Source of the DNA: Cupriavidus respiraculi
Lineage (GTDB): Bacteria > Pseudomonadota > Gammaproteobacteria > Burkholderiales > Burkholderiaceae
DNA length: 64,000 bases
Assembly (NCBI RefSeq): GCF_914271545.1
Contig: NZ_CAJZAH010000001.1
Location: 124,001-188,000 of the forward strand
Direction: 5' to 3'
Positions 34,760 to 45,247 of the stretch are shown piece by piece; position 1 is the stretch's first letter, and each line of letters begins with the position of its first letter. Under the pieces are notes generated by a model. That model saw only the letters and a program-made list of their open reading frames with translations. It had not been told where the DNA came from and searched no databases. The position numbers and the translations under genes were made by a program.

Positions 34760-35331
34760 GGGAACTCCTGTGCTGATCGGGATGACGAGGACGCCCCCGC
34801 GGGTGGGGCGGGGGCGAGGCGAACTACGCGCTCGATTGTAGACATGTCGGGTAATGGGCGGTATTGGGCGCGGCGCCATGCGAACTGCACGGCACGGATT
34901 ACCGGCTTGCGATTTGTCGCCTTGCGCACATGGCGCGCGAAGTCCATATTTATTCACATCCCCCATTTGTGGGGATACCGGCCTTTCCGCGCGCCGATTA
35001 TCTGCGGCGCGTAGGGAAAGGTAAGTGTCCCAATCGGCGGAATCGGCCATGGAGGCGGCTTTGCGGCAACATGGGTTTCATTTTGTTGCAAAGCTTGCGT
35101 GACCGAAACGTGACTTTTCCTGTCTGAATTGTTAAGGTTTTGTCCCGCATTGCAGCATTTACGACATATGCGGATATCACCGCGCGCCCCGATTCGGGGC
35201 GACTTGTTTTTTTTGCACGGGGCGGGTCCCGCGTCGCCATGACGCGGCGGACCTATTAGCCGATCCGCACCGTCGCGCATCCGTATTTCCACGGCCTTTC
35301 CATTTTGATGAGCCATTAACACACGGCCTTT
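34760..35331. other. Long intergenic region upstream of opgG
   Basis: No protein gene is recognised here. The stretch is more AT-rich than its flanks (34900-35220). It contains a short C4/G4 hairpin near 34971-34984 and a well-formed rightward intrinsic terminator at 35185-35214. Transcription must therefore both end and restart here, which suggests a small RNA or a leader with attenuation ahead of opgG. Confidence 0.55.
35185..35214 (+). terminator. Intrinsic terminator upstream of opgG
   Basis: CGCCCCG-ATT-CGGGGCG is a 7-bp all-GC stem, followed after ACTTG by eight T. It is a good rightward Rho-independent terminator, but no protein gene on the plus strand lies directly upstream: the nearest plus-strand gene ends 870 bp before. 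It may end a small RNA or act as an attenuator in the opgG leader, 117 bp before the opgG start. Confidence 0.65.
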
Positions 35332-36912
35332 ATGACCGACTTCGTTACATCCTTGTGTCCATCCCCTCCGATCCGTGGCGGCCGCCGGCCGCAGCGCCTG
35401 CGCGGCGCGGCAATCGCGAGGTGGCTGTGCGGCGGGGTGCTGGCCATGGCTACGGTCGCCGCCCACGCGTTCAGCTTCGATACGGTCGCCGCCAAGGCGC
35501 GGCAGCTGGCCAACGCCCCCTACAAGGCGCCGGCCCAGAACCTGCCCACCGAACTGCGCGAGCTGTCCTACGAACGCTATCGCGAGATCCAGTTCAAGCC
35601 CGAGCGCTACCAGTGGCGCGGCGCCAAGCTGCCGTTCGAGCTGTCCTTCTTCCACCAGGGCATGGTCTTCGACCAGCCGGTGCGCATCCATGAAGTGGTG
35701 GGCAACAGCGTGCGCGAGATCCGCTTCGATCCCGCAAGCTTCAACTATGGTCCCCACAAGGTAGACCCGGCCAAGCTCAAGGGCCTGGGCTTCGCGGGCT
35801 TCCGCGTGCTGCACCCGGTCAACGGCAAGAAAAAGGACGAGGTGGTGTCGTTCGTCGGCGCGAGCTACTTCCGCGGCGTCGGCAAGGATCAGTGGTACGG
35901 GCTGTCCGCCCGTGGCCTGGCGGTCGATACCGCGCTCAACTCCGGCGAGGAGTTTCCGCGTTTCGTCGAATACTGGATCGACCGTCCGGCGTCCAACGAC
36001 AAGCAGCTGGTGATCTACGCGCTGATGGACTCGCGCCGCATGAGCGGTGCCTACCGCTTCGTGATCAAGCCGGGCAACGATACCGAGATGGAGGTCAAGT
36101 CGCGGCTGTACCTGCGCGAGAACGTGACCAAGCTCGGACTGGCGCCGCTCACCAGCATGTATCTGTTCGGGGAGAACCAGCCCTCGCCGGTGCCCGACTA
36201 TCGACCGGAGGTCCATGACTCCGATGGCCTGTCTGTCCAGCTGGGCACCGGTGAATGGATCTGGCGTCCGCTGGTCAATCCCAAGCGCTTGCTCGTGACC
36301 TCGTTTGCCGCCACCAATCCGCAAGGCTTCGGGCTGATGCAGCGCGACCGGCAGTTCAACAACTACCAGGAGATCGGCGAGTGGTACGAGCGCCGTCCGA
36401 GCGGCTGGGTCGAACCGAAGGGCAACTGGGGTTCGGGCCGCGTCGAGCTGGTGATGATCCCGACGCCGGACGAGACCAACGACAACATCGTGGCGTACTG
36501 GGTGCCGGACAACCCGCCCAAGCCCAAGCAGCCGTTCGACCTGGAATATCGCTTGCTTTGGCAGAAGAACGGCGAAAAGTTTCCGCCGCTGTCGTGGGTC
36601 GTGCAGACCCGCCGCGGCCAGGGCCTGACGCGCAACAAGGATGACAACAGCTTCTCGCTGATGGTCGACTTCGAAGGGCCGGCATTCAAGAAGCTGCCCG
36701 CCGACGTGCGCCTGGAGCCGGTAATTTCTGCCGACAGCAACGCGGAAGTGCTCAGGACCTGGGTGCGCCCGAACGAGACGACGGGTGGATGGCGCATGAC
36801 GATGTTCCTGCGCCGCAAGGACGACAACAAGCCGGTTGAGTTGCGCGGCTATCTTCGCAACGCCAATACAACCCTGACCGAGACGTGGAGCTACATCTTA
36901 CCCCCAGGCTAA
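35332..36912 (+). CDS. opgG: Periplasmic glucan biosynthesis protein OpgG (MdoG)
   Basis: This 526-residue protein has a signal peptide ending [10 protein letters not shown] and the full OpgG body: [45 protein letters not shown]-type and [20 protein letters not shown] motifs. OpgG is needed for branching or modification of osmoregulated periplasmic glucans made by OpgH. The gene overlaps opgH by 28 bp, which implies tight coupling. Glucans of this kind affect envelope homeostasis, motility and virulence in Gram-negative bacteria. Confidence 0.95.
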   Translation: MTDFVTSLCPSPPIRGGRRPQRLRGAAIARWLCGGVLAMATVAAHAFSFDTVAAKARQLANAPYKAPAQNLPTELRELSYERYREIQFKPERYQWRGAKLPFELSFFHQGMVFDQPVRIHEVVGNSVREIRFDPASFNYGPHKVDPAKLKGLGFAGFRVLHPVNGKKKDEVVSFVGASYFRGVGKDQWYGLSARGLAVDTALNSGEEFPRFVEYWIDRPASNDKQLVIYALMDSRRMSGAYRFVIKPGNDTEMEVKSRLYLRENVTKLGLAPLTSMYLFGENQPSPVPDYRPEVHDSDGLSVQLGTGEWIWRPLVNPKRLLVTSFAATNPQGFGLMQRDRQFNNYQEIGEWYERRPSGWVEPKGNWGSGRVELVMIPTPDETNDNIVAYWVPDNPPKPKQPFDLEYRLLWQKNGEKFPPLSWVVQTRRGQGLTRNKDDNSFSLMVDFEGPAFKKLPADVRLEPVISADSNAEVLRTWVRPNETTGGWRMTMFLRRKDDNKPVELRGYLRNANTTLTETWSYILPPG

Positions 36913-39440
36913 AGCAGCGTTCGGCCCCGGCGGCGGCATGCGAGCGCTATGTCGATCGCCTGCCGCTCGCACCGGATCAGCGCCGGGAACTGCTTGACGA
37001 CACCGCCATCCGCAACGGGGCGAACGACCCCGAAGCGGCCCTTCACACGCTGCAGCGCCGGCTCGCCGGCCCGCCGGCGGGTCCGACCCCCGCGGGTCCG
37101 GCCTACGCCTCGGTCGAGCGCCGGCTGGAGCTCGCCTATGGCGACCCCAAGGCCGGCGGCGAACCGCTGATCGAGCGCCGCCCCGACGGGACGGTGCATA
37201 TCGACACCGGCCCCGAGCCGCGGCGCGCCTCGATGGTGCCGCGCCCCTGGCCGCCGCATGTGGTCAGCGGCTTCGTGCGCAACCTGTTCCGCCGCATGTT
37301 CGGCAGGCCGCCGGTCCCGGAGACCTGGGACACGCTGCACGACGGGCCCGATGCCGAGGGCAAGTGGCATCCGGCCGGCTCGCACCGGCGCTGGGTGCTG
37401 CTCGCGCTGGTGGTGTTGCAGACCGCGCTCGCCACGTATTTCATGACCACGGTGCTGCCCTACAAGGGACGCGATCCGCTGGAGATGGTGACGGCGGGCC
37501 TGTTCGCGGTGCTGTTCTCCTGGGTGTCGGCCGGCTTCTGGACCGCCATGATGGGCTTCCTGGTACTGGCCAAGGGCGGCGACCGCCATCTGATCTCGCG
37601 TTCGGCGACGGGCACCGAACCGATCGCCGAAGAGGCGCGCACCGCGGTGATCATGCCGATCGCCAACGAGGACGTGACCCGCGTGTTCGCCGGCCTGCGC
37701 GCGACCTACGAATCGCTGGAGCGCACCGGCGAGCTGCCGCACTTCGACTTCTTCGTGCTCTCCGACAGCGGCAATGCGGATCTGCGCACGGCGGAGACCG
37801 ATGCCTGGATGGAGACGTGCCGCGCGGTCAACGGCTTCGGCCGCATCTTCTACCGCTGGCGCCGCCATCGCGTCAAGCGCAAGACCGGCAACGTCGCGGA
37901 CTTCTGCCGCCGCTGGGGCAGCAAGTATCGCTATATGGTGGTGCTCGATGCGGACAGCGTGATGAGCGGCGATTGCCTGGCCACGCTGGTGCGGCTGATG
38001 GAGGCCAATCCCGGCGCCGGCATCATCCAGACCGCGCCGCTCGCGGTGGGCCGCGAGACCATGTACGCACGGGTGCAGCAGTTCGCCACGCGCGTCTATG
38101 GGCCGCTGTTTACGGCGGGCCTGCACTACTGGCAGCTCGGCGAGTCGCACTACTGGGGCCACAACGCGATCATCCGCATCAAGCCCTTCATGGAGCACTG
38201 CGCGCTGGCGCCGCTACCCGGCAAGGGGCCGCTCGCGGGCGAGATCCTGTCGCACGACTTCGTCGAGGCGGCGCTGATGCGGCGCGCGGGCTGGGGGGTG
38301 TGGATCGCCTACGATCTGCCGGGCTCCTTCGAGGAGCTGCCGCCGAACCTGCTCGACGAGGTCAAGCGCGATCGCCGCTGGTGCCAGGGCAACCTGATGA
38401 ACTTCCGGCTGTGGATGAAGCAGGGCTTCCACATGGTGCACCGCGCGGTGTTCGTGACTGGCGTGATGGCCTACCTGTCGGCGCCGCTGTGGTTCCTGTT
38501 CCTGGTGCTGTCGACGGCGATGCTGGCCAAGCATGCGCTGGTGCCGCCCGAGTATTTCTCGCAGCCGTACCAGCTCTATCCGACCTGGCCGGAGTGGCAT
38601 CCCGAGAAGGCACTGGCGCTGTTCTCGGCCACGGCTACGCTGCTGTTCCTGCCCAAGGTCGCCAGCGTGCTGCTGCTGCTCAAGGATGCACGGGCCTACG
38701 GCGGCGCGGTGCGGCTGGTGCTGTCGATGCTGATCGAGGTGGTCATCTCCGCGCTGCTCGCGCCGGTCCGCATGCTGTTCCACACCAAGTTCGTGGTGGC
38801 GGCGTACGTGGGCTGGGGCATCACGTGGAAGTCGCCGCCGCGCGAGGACGCGGAAACCACCTGGGGCGAGGCGTTCCGCCGCCACGGCTGGCATACCGTG
38901 CTGGGTCTGGCCTGGGGCGCGCTGGTGTACTGGCTCGATCCGTCCTTCGTCTGGTGGCTGCTGCCCATCGTCGGCGCGCTGGCGCTGTCGATCCCGCTGT
39001 CCGTCTGGCTGTCGCGCGTCAGCCCGGGCCGCGCGTTGCGCCGCGCCAACCTGTTCGTGATTCCCGAGGAAGCGATGCCGCCGCGCGAGATGCTCGACAC
39101 GCAGAAGCATGTGGCCGAGAGCGCCGAGCCGCCCGGGTTTGTCGACGCCGTAGTCGATCCGGTCACCAATGCGCTGATGTGCGCGACCGCATCGTCGCGT
39201 GTGGTGCAGCCCGCCTCCACGCAGCGCCAGCATGCCGCGCTGGTGCAGCAGGCGCTGACCGCGGGCCCGGAGGCGCTGAGCGCGCAACAGAAGCTGACGC
39301 TGCTGAACGATCCGTTCGCGCTGGCGCAACTGCATGAAGCGGTATGGGGTTCGCCGCTGGCCGACGACGGCTGGAAGGCGACGCGGGCCCTGTTGCGGCG
39401 CGCGCCCAACGTGGTGCCGCTGCGGCCACGCACCGCCTGA
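36885..39440 (+). CDS. opgH: Glucans biosynthesis glucosyltransferase OpgH (MdoH)
   Basis: This 851-residue inner-membrane family 2 glycosyltransferase has a cytosolic catalytic domain with [12 protein letters not shown] (DxD-type), [17 protein letters not shown] (catalytic Asp) and [11 protein letters not shown] (QxxRW-like). The domain is flanked by hydrophobic segments (about 165-230 and 520-690). It polymerises glucose from UDP-glucose into the linear backbone of osmoregulated periplasmic glucan and exports it. GTG 36885 lies inside the end of opgG. An N-terminal region of about 150 residues rich in Pro and Arg is normal for this family. Confidence 0.95.
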   Translation: MELHLTPRLKQRSAPAAACERYVDRLPLAPDQRRELLDDTAIRNGANDPEAALHTLQRRLAGPPAGPTPAGPAYASVERRLELAYGDPKAGGEPLIERRPDGTVHIDTGPEPRRASMVPRPWPPHVVSGFVRNLFRRMFGRPPVPETWDTLHDGPDAEGKWHPAGSHRRWVLLALVVLQTALATYFMTTVLPYKGRDPLEMVTAGLFAVLFSWVSAGFWTAMMGFLVLAKGGDRHLISRSATGTEPIAEEARTAVIMPIANEDVTRVFAGLRATYESLERTGELPHFDFFVLSDSGNADLRTAETDAWMETCRAVNGFGRIFYRWRRHRVKRKTGNVADFCRRWGSKYRYMVVLDADSVMSGDCLATLVRLMEANPGAGIIQTAPLAVGRETMYARVQQFATRVYGPLFTAGLHYWQLGESHYWGHNAIIRIKPFMEHCALAPLPGKGPLAGEILSHDFVEAALMRRAGWGVWIAYDLPGSFEELPPNLLDEVKRDRRWCQGNLMNFRLWMKQGFHMVHRAVFVTGVMAYLSAPLWFLFLVLSTAMLAKHALVPPEYFSQPYQLYPTWPEWHPEKALALFSATATLLFLPKVASVLLLLKDARAYGGAVRLVLSMLIEVVISALLAPVRMLFHTKFVVAAYVGWGITWKSPPREDAETTWGEAFRRHGWHTVLGLAWGALVYWLDPSFVWWLLPIVGALALSIPLSVWLSRVSPGRALRRANLFVIPEEAMPPREMLDTQKHVAESAEPPGFVDAVVDPVTNALMCATASSRVVQPASTQRQHAALVQQALTAGPEALSAQQKLTLLNDPFALAQLHEAVWGSPLADDGWKATRALLRRAPNVVPLRPRTA

Positions 39441-39445
39441 AACGC

Positions 39446-39477
39446 AAACGGGCCGCGTCCATGACGCGGCCCGTTTT
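39446..39477. terminator. Bidirectional intrinsic terminator after opgH
   Basis: AAACGGGCCGCGT and ACGCGGCCCGTTT form a perfect 13-bp stem around CCATG, with A and T runs at both ends. It ends the opgGH transcript 6 bp after the stop codon and can also serve the convergent gene. Confidence 0.9.
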
Positions 39478-39498
39478 CTATTGGAGCAGGCGAGCCGC

Positions 39499-40092
39499 TC
39501 AGCGCAGCGCGGAAGTGCAGATGGGACCGTTGATATAGACGTCGCCGACCCGGCGCTCGCCGCGGTCGTTGCGCGTCATGTAGCGGAACATCATGCTCAC
39601 GCCCAGCTTGGTCAGGATCTCGACGTCGCGGTTCGCGCAGATATTGCGCTGGAGCGGGGCGGCGTAGTTGACTTCGAAGCTGGCCAGATCGAGCATCGGT
39701 CCGCGGTAGTTGGTCAGTTCGAGGCTGAACAGGATATGTTTGCCCGGCACCGTATGGCAGCGGCGCAGCCGCGTGTCCTTGTCGATCTCGATGGGGAGGG
39801 CGTCGTTGAGCTGGCGGCAGGCCCGCGCCAGTGCGCTGTCGGGCCGGGCGCCACCGCGGAGGAATTCCGGCACGCCGGCCGCGCCGGTGTTCTGGCCCGT
39901 GGCCGCGCCCTTGAGCATCTGGGTCAGCGCGTCGGCCGCGTCGACCGCCGCGCTCATCGACGCCGAGGCCGGGGATTGCATGATGACCTGCTTCACCGCG
40001 GGCGCCGCGTTGGCAAGCGGTGGTGGCAACAACAGCGCCGAGGCGGTCGCGATGCCAAGCAGGGCAGTCGTCTGGATGTGTGTTGTTCTCAT
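39499..40092 (-). CDS. Secreted protein of unknown function
   Basis: This 197-residue protein has a signal peptide (TTALLGIATASALLLPPPLANA). The mature part has two Cys pairs (ARACRQL, RRCHTVPG, ICANRDVE, GPICTSALR) and a stretch typical of small secreted proteins of Burkholderiaceae (FSLELTNYRGPM, MMFRYMTRNDRGERRVGDVYINGPIC). No catalytic motif is recognised. ATG 40092 was chosen to give a normal signal. It converges on opgH across the shared terminator. Confidence 0.65.
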   Translation of the reverse strand: MRTTHIQTTALLGIATASALLLPPPLANAAPAVKQVIMQSPASASMSAAVDAADALTQMLKGAATGQNTGAAGVPEFLRGGARPDSALARACRQLNDALPIEIDKDTRLRRCHTVPGKHILFSLELTNYRGPMLDLASFEVNYAAPLQRNICANRDVEILTKLGVSMMFRYMTRNDRGERRVGDVYINGPICTSALR

Positions 40093-40381
40093 GCAGGTAA
40101 CGTTGCCTGGACCGGCGCCTAGCCTCGCCGCCTTCGTGCCGTCCATGCGACGGCGCCGACGGTGCTGGCAGGGTGGCATTGTACCCTTGCGACCTGACGG
40201 GCGGAACCCGACTCACGTTGCATATACGGTCGCCCTGTCGCGAGGAGCGCTATCCTGCCATGAAGGCCTGCCGGCCGGCGCGGTTTGTTACGCTGTGCAA
40301 CAATTGCGTCCGCGGCGTTGGCCGGCCCGCGGTCCGGCCCCTGCCAACACGTCGCAACGTGATACTTTTCCCGGGATCTTC

Positions 40382-41596
40382 ATGAACGTCTCCACCCGCG
40401 CGCCCCGCGGCGCGCGCTTTCCGCTGTGGCTGCTCGTATGCGCTTCGCTGACCGCGCTCGGCCCGCTGTCCATCGATATGTACCTGCCCGCGTTCCCGAC
40501 CTTGTCGGCCGAACTGGGCGCGGATATCGGCAGCGTGCAGCTCACGCTGGGCACCTTTCTCGTCGGCCTGGCGCTGGGCCAGGCGTTCTACGGCCCGCTC
40601 AGCGACCGCTTCGGCCGCAAGCCGCCGCTGTACGTCGGCCTGGCCCTGTATGCGGTGGCCGCGGCAGGCTGCGCGCTGGCGCGCAACGTGGAAGCACTGA
40701 TGTTCTGGCGCTTCGTCCAGGCGCTCGGCGGCTGTGCCGGCATGGTGGTGGCGCGGGCGATGATTCGCGACCGGCTGCAGGCGCACGAGTCCGCGCGCGC
40801 GTTCTCGTCGCTGATGCTGGTGATGGGCCTCGCGCCGATCCTCGCCCCGATCGTCGGCGGCGCGATCCTGACCGCGTTCGGCTGGCGGGCGATCTTTTGG
40901 CTGCTGTCGGTCGTCGGCGTGGCCATCCTGCTGTTGGTGCATCTGCGGCTGGAGGAGTCGCTGGACCGCGCTGGCGTGGTGCCGCTGCAGCTGTCCAAGG
41001 TGCTGGCCAACTACGGGCAGTTGCTGCGCGACAAGGAATTTCTCGGCTATTCGCTGTGCGCCGGCTTCGCCCAGGCCGGCATGTTCGCCTATATCGCGGG
41101 GTCGCCGTTCGTCCTGATCGAGCTGCACGGCATCGACGCCTCGCACTACGGCTTCGTCTTCGGCGCCAACGCGCTCGGCCTGATCGCGATGTCGCAGCTC
41201 AATGCCGCGCTCGTGCGCGGGCGCGAACTGGACGGCGTCCTGCGTCTGGCGTTGCTGGGGCCGTGCGTCGCGGGGCTGACCATCGCCGTGGCCTCGGTGG
41301 CCGGCCTGGCGATCCTGCCGGTGCTGCTGGCGGGCTTCTTCGTGTTCGTCGGCGCGCTGGGTTGCATCCTGCCGAACGCCTCGGCGATCGCGCTGACGCA
41401 TCAGGGCCACCGGGCCGGCACGGCGTCCGCGCTGATGGGAACGCTGCAGTTCTCGCTGGGCACGCTGGCCGGCGCTGCCGTCAGCGTCTGGCGCGATGGC
41501 ACCGCCTTGCCGCTGACGGTGGTGATGGCGTGCTGCGGGATCGGTGCCGTCCTGATGCGCGCATTCGGACGCGCGTCGGCACGGGCGAATGCATAG
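40382..41596 (+). CDS. Bcr/CflA family MFS multidrug exporter
   Basis: This 404-residue transporter has 12 hydrophobic segments. It matches the Bcr/CflA drug:H+ antiporters: LSIDMYLPAFPTLSAELGA, GQAFYGPLSDRFGRKPPLY (MFS motif A), RFVQALGGCAGMVVARAMIRDR and APILAPIVGGAIL (motif C). Homologues export bicyclomycin, chloramphenicol or cysteine; the substrate here is unknown. It has an unlinked position with its own 5' gap. Confidence 0.9.
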   Translation: MNVSTRAPRGARFPLWLLVCASLTALGPLSIDMYLPAFPTLSAELGADIGSVQLTLGTFLVGLALGQAFYGPLSDRFGRKPPLYVGLALYAVAAAGCALARNVEALMFWRFVQALGGCAGMVVARAMIRDRLQAHESARAFSSLMLVMGLAPILAPIVGGAILTAFGWRAIFWLLSVVGVAILLLVHLRLEESLDRAGVVPLQLSKVLANYGQLLRDKEFLGYSLCAGFAQAGMFAYIAGSPFVLIELHGIDASHYGFVFGANALGLIAMSQLNAALVRGRELDGVLRLALLGPCVAGLTIAVASVAGLAILPVLLAGFFVFVGALGCILPNASAIALTHQGHRAGTASALMGTLQFSLGTLAGAAVSVWRDGTALPLTVVMACCGIGAVLMRAFGRASARANA

Positions 41597-41931
41597 GCAT
41601 TGCCATGCGAACGTGTCACGCCGATGTCGCCGTGCACTGGAATGCGGTATCTCTTATAACCGGCGCGGGGATAAAGTGGGGCGGGTTGCACCATTTTGTG
41701 GAGCGGCAAAAACTTGAGTCAGGGATAACCCTCCACGGCTTATTTTCAATAGCCGGAATAAAGGGGCAAAATCCCCGCAAACCCGCGTGATACAACGATC
41801 TGCCGATTTTCCGTTGCGTCGGTGCTACTGGGGATTGCCCAACCGGCGGGGGCCGGATTAGACTGCGCCGGTCGGTAAATTTGCCGCCTTGCGGTTACGC
41901 CGATCACGACGACCAACAAGGGAAATCAGCC
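41597..41931. other. Intergenic region with HU promoter area
   Basis: No gene is recognised. The central part is AT-rich (41640-41780). TTGCCC (41835-41840) followed 18 bp later by TAGACT is a possible promoter for the HU gene, about 70 bp before its start, but the match is weak. Several short direct motifs (GGGGATAA, GGGGATT) occur without clear order. Confidence 0.4.
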
Positions 41932-42213
41932 ATGAATAAAGGTGAACTGGTGTCTGCCATCGCAGCGGACGCCGAACTGAGCAATGCCGCCGCCGAGCGC
42001 GCTCTGAATGCAGCGCTGGACAATATCAAGAAGGCAGTCGCCAAGGGCGATTCGGTAACGCTGGTGGGCTTTGGCAGCTTCGGCTCGGGCAAGCGCGCCG
42101 CGCGTACCGGCCGCAACCCGCGTACCGGTGAAACGATCAAGATTCCGGCCGCCAAGACCGTGAAATTCTCGGCCGGCCAGGGTTTCAAGGACGCCGTGAA
42201 CAAGAAGAAGTAA
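41932..42213 (+). CDS. HU family nucleoid protein
   Basis: This 93-residue DNA-bending protein has the standard HU length. [37 protein letters not shown] and [20 protein letters not shown] are classic HU features, including the beta-arm (RNPRTG) that enters the minor groove. It organises the nucleoid and aids replication and recombination. It is followed by a strong terminator and is monocistronic. Confidence 0.95.
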   Translation: MNKGELVSAIAADAELSNAAAERALNAALDNIKKAVAKGDSVTLVGFGSFGSGKRAARTGRNPRTGETIKIPAAKTVKFSAGQGFKDAVNKKK

Positions 42214-42234
42214 GCGGGCGTATTCAGCCTACAG

Positions 42235-42262
42235 AAAAAGCGGCCCCGGGGGGCCGCTTTTT
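42235..42262 (+). terminator. Intrinsic terminator after the HU gene
   Basis: AAAAAGCGGCCCC and GGGGCCGCTTTTT form a near-perfect hairpin with a T-run, about 20 bp after the HU stop codon. The A-run on the other side makes it symmetrical. Confidence 0.9.
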
Positions 42263-42402
42263 CGTTTCCGGAGTTCGCCGCGCCCCGGCGTGCGGAAGTT
42301 TCCGGCCGGTCGGCGGACGCTGCGCCCGTGCTCCGCGTTACACTCTGGCCTTCACCGGTGCCCTGCGCGCCCCGGTTTTTCCTCCCGCATCCGCTCCTCA
42401 CC

Positions 42403-42888
42403 ATGAACGACCTGTCCCACCAGCTTTCCATGACCGTGCTGATGACGCCGGACATGGCCAACTTCTCCGGCAATGTGCACGGCGGCACCATCCTCAAGTA
42501 TCTCGACATGGTGGCCTATGCGTGCGCGAGCCGCTACGCCGGCCGCTATGTCGTGACGCTGTCGGTGGACCAGGTGGTATTTCGCCAGCCGATCCACGTG
42601 GGCGAACTGGTGACCTTCCTGGCCGCGGTCAACTACACCGGCCGCAGCTCGATGGAAATCGGCATCAAGGTGATTACCGAGAATATCCGCAGCAAGCTGG
42701 TACGCCATACCAACAGCTGCTATTTCACGATGGTGGCCGTGGACGATGCCGGCGCCCCTACCGAGGTGCCGCCGCTGGTGCCGCGCGATGCGGTCGAGCG
42801 CCAGCGCTTCGCCGCGGCGCAGCAGCGCCGCCAGCTGCGCCAGGAAATGGAGCGCCGGCACGACGAGATCAAGGAGGCCACCTCATGA
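42403..42888 (+). CDS. Acyl-CoA thioesterase (hotdog fold, YciA/BACH-like)
   Basis: This 161-residue hotdog thioesterase has [36 protein letters not shown], where the Asn-x-His-GG and Asp residues form the active site, and [29 protein letters not shown]. The C-terminal 35 residues form a charged helix. It hydrolyses medium- or long-chain acyl-CoA to free CoA. ATG 42403 gives the family N-terminus. Its stop overlaps the creA start (ATGA), indicating coupled translation. Confidence 0.9.
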   Translation: MNDLSHQLSMTVLMTPDMANFSGNVHGGTILKYLDMVAYACASRYAGRYVVTLSVDQVVFRQPIHVGELVTFLAAVNYTGRSSMEIGIKVITENIRSKLVRHTNSCYFTMVAVDDAGAPTEVPPLVPRDAVERQRFAAAQQRRQLRQEMERRHDEIKEATS

Positions 42889-43367
42889 GGGCAACGACCC
42901 GTATGGCATGGCGGGCCTGCGCGGCCGCGCTGCTGTCCGTGGCGGCGAGCGCGCATGCCGAGGAACTTGGCAGCGTCAACACCAATTTCCGCGTGACCGG
43001 TTCGGATCGCGTCGTGATCGAAGCCTATGACGATCCCGCGGTGGCCGGCGTGACGTGCTACGTCTCCCGTGCGCGTACCGGCGGCATCAAGGGTGCCATC
43101 GGCATGGCGGAGGATCCGGCGGAGGCCTCGATCGCGTGCCGCCAGGTCGGGTCGGTCAGCTTCAAGGCGCCGCTGGCCCAGCAGGAGAGTGTGTTCTCCG
43201 AACGCATGTCGGTGCTGTTCAAGAGCCTGCACGTGGTGCGCGTGGTGGACCGCAAGCGCAATACGCTGGTCTACCTGACGTATTCGGACCGCATCGTCTC
43301 CGGCAGTCCGCAGAACAGCGTGTCGGCGGTGCCGGTGGCGACCAGCACGCCGATTCCGGTCAAGTGA
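42885..43367 (+). CDS. creA: CreA family periplasmic protein
   Basis: This 160-residue protein has a signal peptide ([15 protein letters not shown]). The mature part is the CreA domain: [40 protein letters not shown], then [14 protein letters not shown] and [31 protein letters not shown]. The two Cys (TCYV, ACRQ) probably form a disulphide. The function of CreA is not known. The start overlaps the thioesterase stop codon. Confidence 0.9.
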   Translation: MRATTRMAWRACAAALLSVAASAHAEELGSVNTNFRVTGSDRVVIEAYDDPAVAGVTCYVSRARTGGIKGAIGMAEDPAEASIACRQVGSVSFKAPLAQQESVFSERMSVLFKSLHVVRVVDRKRNTLVYLTYSDRIVSGSPQNSVSAVPVATSTPIPVK

Positions 43368-43383
43368 ACCGGGCAGGGGCGCG

Positions 43384-45132
43384 CTAGGCCTGCGCCTCGA
43401 ACATCTTGCGCAGCACCGATTTGACGATCTTGCCGTTGGCGTTGCGCGGCAGCATCTCGGGGCAGATGATCACGCGCACCGGCACCTTGAACGCCGCCAG
43501 CCGCTCGCGCACGAACGCCTGCAGTTCCGCCTCGGTCGCCTGCGCGCCGGGCTTGAGGCTGACCACCGCGCCCGGTTCCTCGCCGAGCGTGCGATGCGCG
43601 ATGCCGACCAGCGCGGCGTCCATCACGGCAGGGTGCGCGTACAGCACGCTTTCCACCTCGATGCAGTAGATGTTCTCGCCGCCGCGGATCAGCATGTCCT
43701 TCATCCGGTCGACGATATAGAGATAGCCTTCCTCGTCCAGCCGCGCGATGTCGCCGGTCCGCAGCCAGCCGTCGACGAACGTCTGCGCCGTGGCCTCGGG
43801 CTTGTTCCAGTAGCCGCGCACGACATTGGCGCCGCGCACCATCAGTTCGCCCACTTCCCCCGGAGGCAGCGCATTGCCGCGGCCGTCGACGATCTTCATC
43901 TCGCCGATCGGCAGCGCCGGCCCGCTGCTCTCGGGGCGGTGCAGATACTCTTTGGCGTTATGGCTGGTAAAGGTGGCGGAGGTTTCGGTCATGCCCCAGC
44001 CGATGCCGGGCGCCGAATGCGGGAACGTCTCCACGATGCGCCGCACCAGTTCCGCCGAGGCGGGCGCGCCGCCGTAGTTCATGTTCTCCAGCGACGACAG
44101 GTCGAAGCGCCCCCGTTCGGGATGCTCGACGATCTGCCACGCGATGGTCGGCACGCCGCCCGCGGCCGTGCAGCGCTCGCGCTCGATCAGCTCCATGGCG
44201 CGCAGCGTGTCCCAGCGCCGCATCAGCACGATCTTGCTGCCCGCGTGCAGCGCTGCGTTCAGCACCGCCATGCAGCCGGTGACATGGAAGAAGGGCACCG
44301 CCAGCAGGTTGGCCTTTTGCGGCGCGTTGGGGTCCGGTTCGGGAAGCGGTTCGCCGCGGCGCAGGAAATTGCGGGCCGGCCCGAACCCGCCGGCCACGGC
44401 GACCGAGGTGGCGTTGCGGTGCGTGCCCACCGCGCCTTTGGGCTTGCCGGTGGTGCCGGAGGTGTAGAACAGCGTGGCATCGTCGTCGGGGTCGATGGCG
44501 ATGTCGGGCAGCGCTGCGTCCGGCAGCGTGTCCCAGTTCTGCACGCTTCCCGTCACGCTTTCCAGCGGAACGATGCGGGCATCGGCATGGCGTCCGCCGT
44601 CGCGGCAGACATAGAGGCGGGCGAGGTCGGGGCAGGCGGGAAGATGTTCGAGAATGCGGTCCAGCCGCTCGTTGTCGACGATGGCTACTTTGGTGCCGGA
44701 GTCGGCCAGGCCATACTCCAGTTCCGCGCCCGTCCACCAGGCGTTGAGGGGCGTCACGATGGCCCCGGCCAGCACCGCGCCGTAGAAGGCAGCGGGCCAC
44801 TCCGGCAGGTTGCGCATGGCGATCGCCACGCGGTCGCCCTTGCGCACGCCGTCGGATACCAGCGCATGCGCGATCGCAATGGCTGCCCGCGCGAAGCCTT
44901 CGTAGCGCACCCGTTCGTCTTCGTAGACGACGAAGGTCCTGTCGCCGTGCGAGCGCGCCTGCACAAAGAGGTCGCGCAGCGTGGGCGGCGCGTTCTTCCA
45001 CACCGTGGTGGGCACTCCGCGAATCGTCAGGACCTCTGTCTCGAACGGCGCGCCCGGCGCGGTCAGCCGCGCATGGGCTTCGGCCAGCGAAATCGCGGGC
45101 CAGGATGCTGCCGGTGCGGGAGTTGGCGACAT
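43384..45132 (-). CDS. AMP-forming acyl-CoA synthetase
   Basis: This 582-residue ANL-superfamily enzyme has LFYTSGTTGKPKGAVGTHRN (P-loop), GWGMTETSATF, DGWLRTGDIARLDEEGYLYIVDRMKDMLIRGGENI (hinge) and the C-terminal lysine NANGKIVKSVLR. It activates a carboxylic acid, probably a medium- or long-chain fatty acid, through an acyl-adenylate to the CoA thioester. No signal is present, so it is cytoplasmic. An SDR gene precedes it on the same strand with 115 bp between, so they may share a fatty-acid or aromatic-acid pathway. Confidence 0.9.
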   Translation of the reverse strand: MSPTPAPAASWPAISLAEAHARLTAPGAPFETEVLTIRGVPTTVWKNAPPTLRDLFVQARSHGDRTFVVYEDERVRYEGFARAAIAIAHALVSDGVRKGDRVAIAMRNLPEWPAAFYGAVLAGAIVTPLNAWWTGAELEYGLADSGTKVAIVDNERLDRILEHLPACPDLARLYVCRDGGRHADARIVPLESVTGSVQNWDTLPDAALPDIAIDPDDDATLFYTSGTTGKPKGAVGTHRNATSVAVAGGFGPARNFLRRGEPLPEPDPNAPQKANLLAVPFFHVTGCMAVLNAALHAGSKIVLMRRWDTLRAMELIERERCTAAGGVPTIAWQIVEHPERGRFDLSSLENMNYGGAPASAELVRRIVETFPHSAPGIGWGMTETSATFTSHNAKEYLHRPESSGPALPIGEMKIVDGRGNALPPGEVGELMVRGANVVRGYWNKPEATAQTFVDGWLRTGDIARLDEEGYLYIVDRMKDMLIRGGENIYCIEVESVLYAHPAVMDAALVGIAHRTLGEEPGAVVSLKPGAQATEAELQAFVRERLAAFKVPVRVIICPEMLPRNANGKIVKSVLRKMFEAQA

Positions 45133-45247
45133 GCTTTCCTTCCTCGTGGCATCGCAACGACGATGTGACGCTCGACCGAGAGCGGGCACCGCACGGATAC
45201 AGCGGCGTAGTGGCCGGGAGCCGTCGTGGCTCCCGGGGGGGCGCGAC

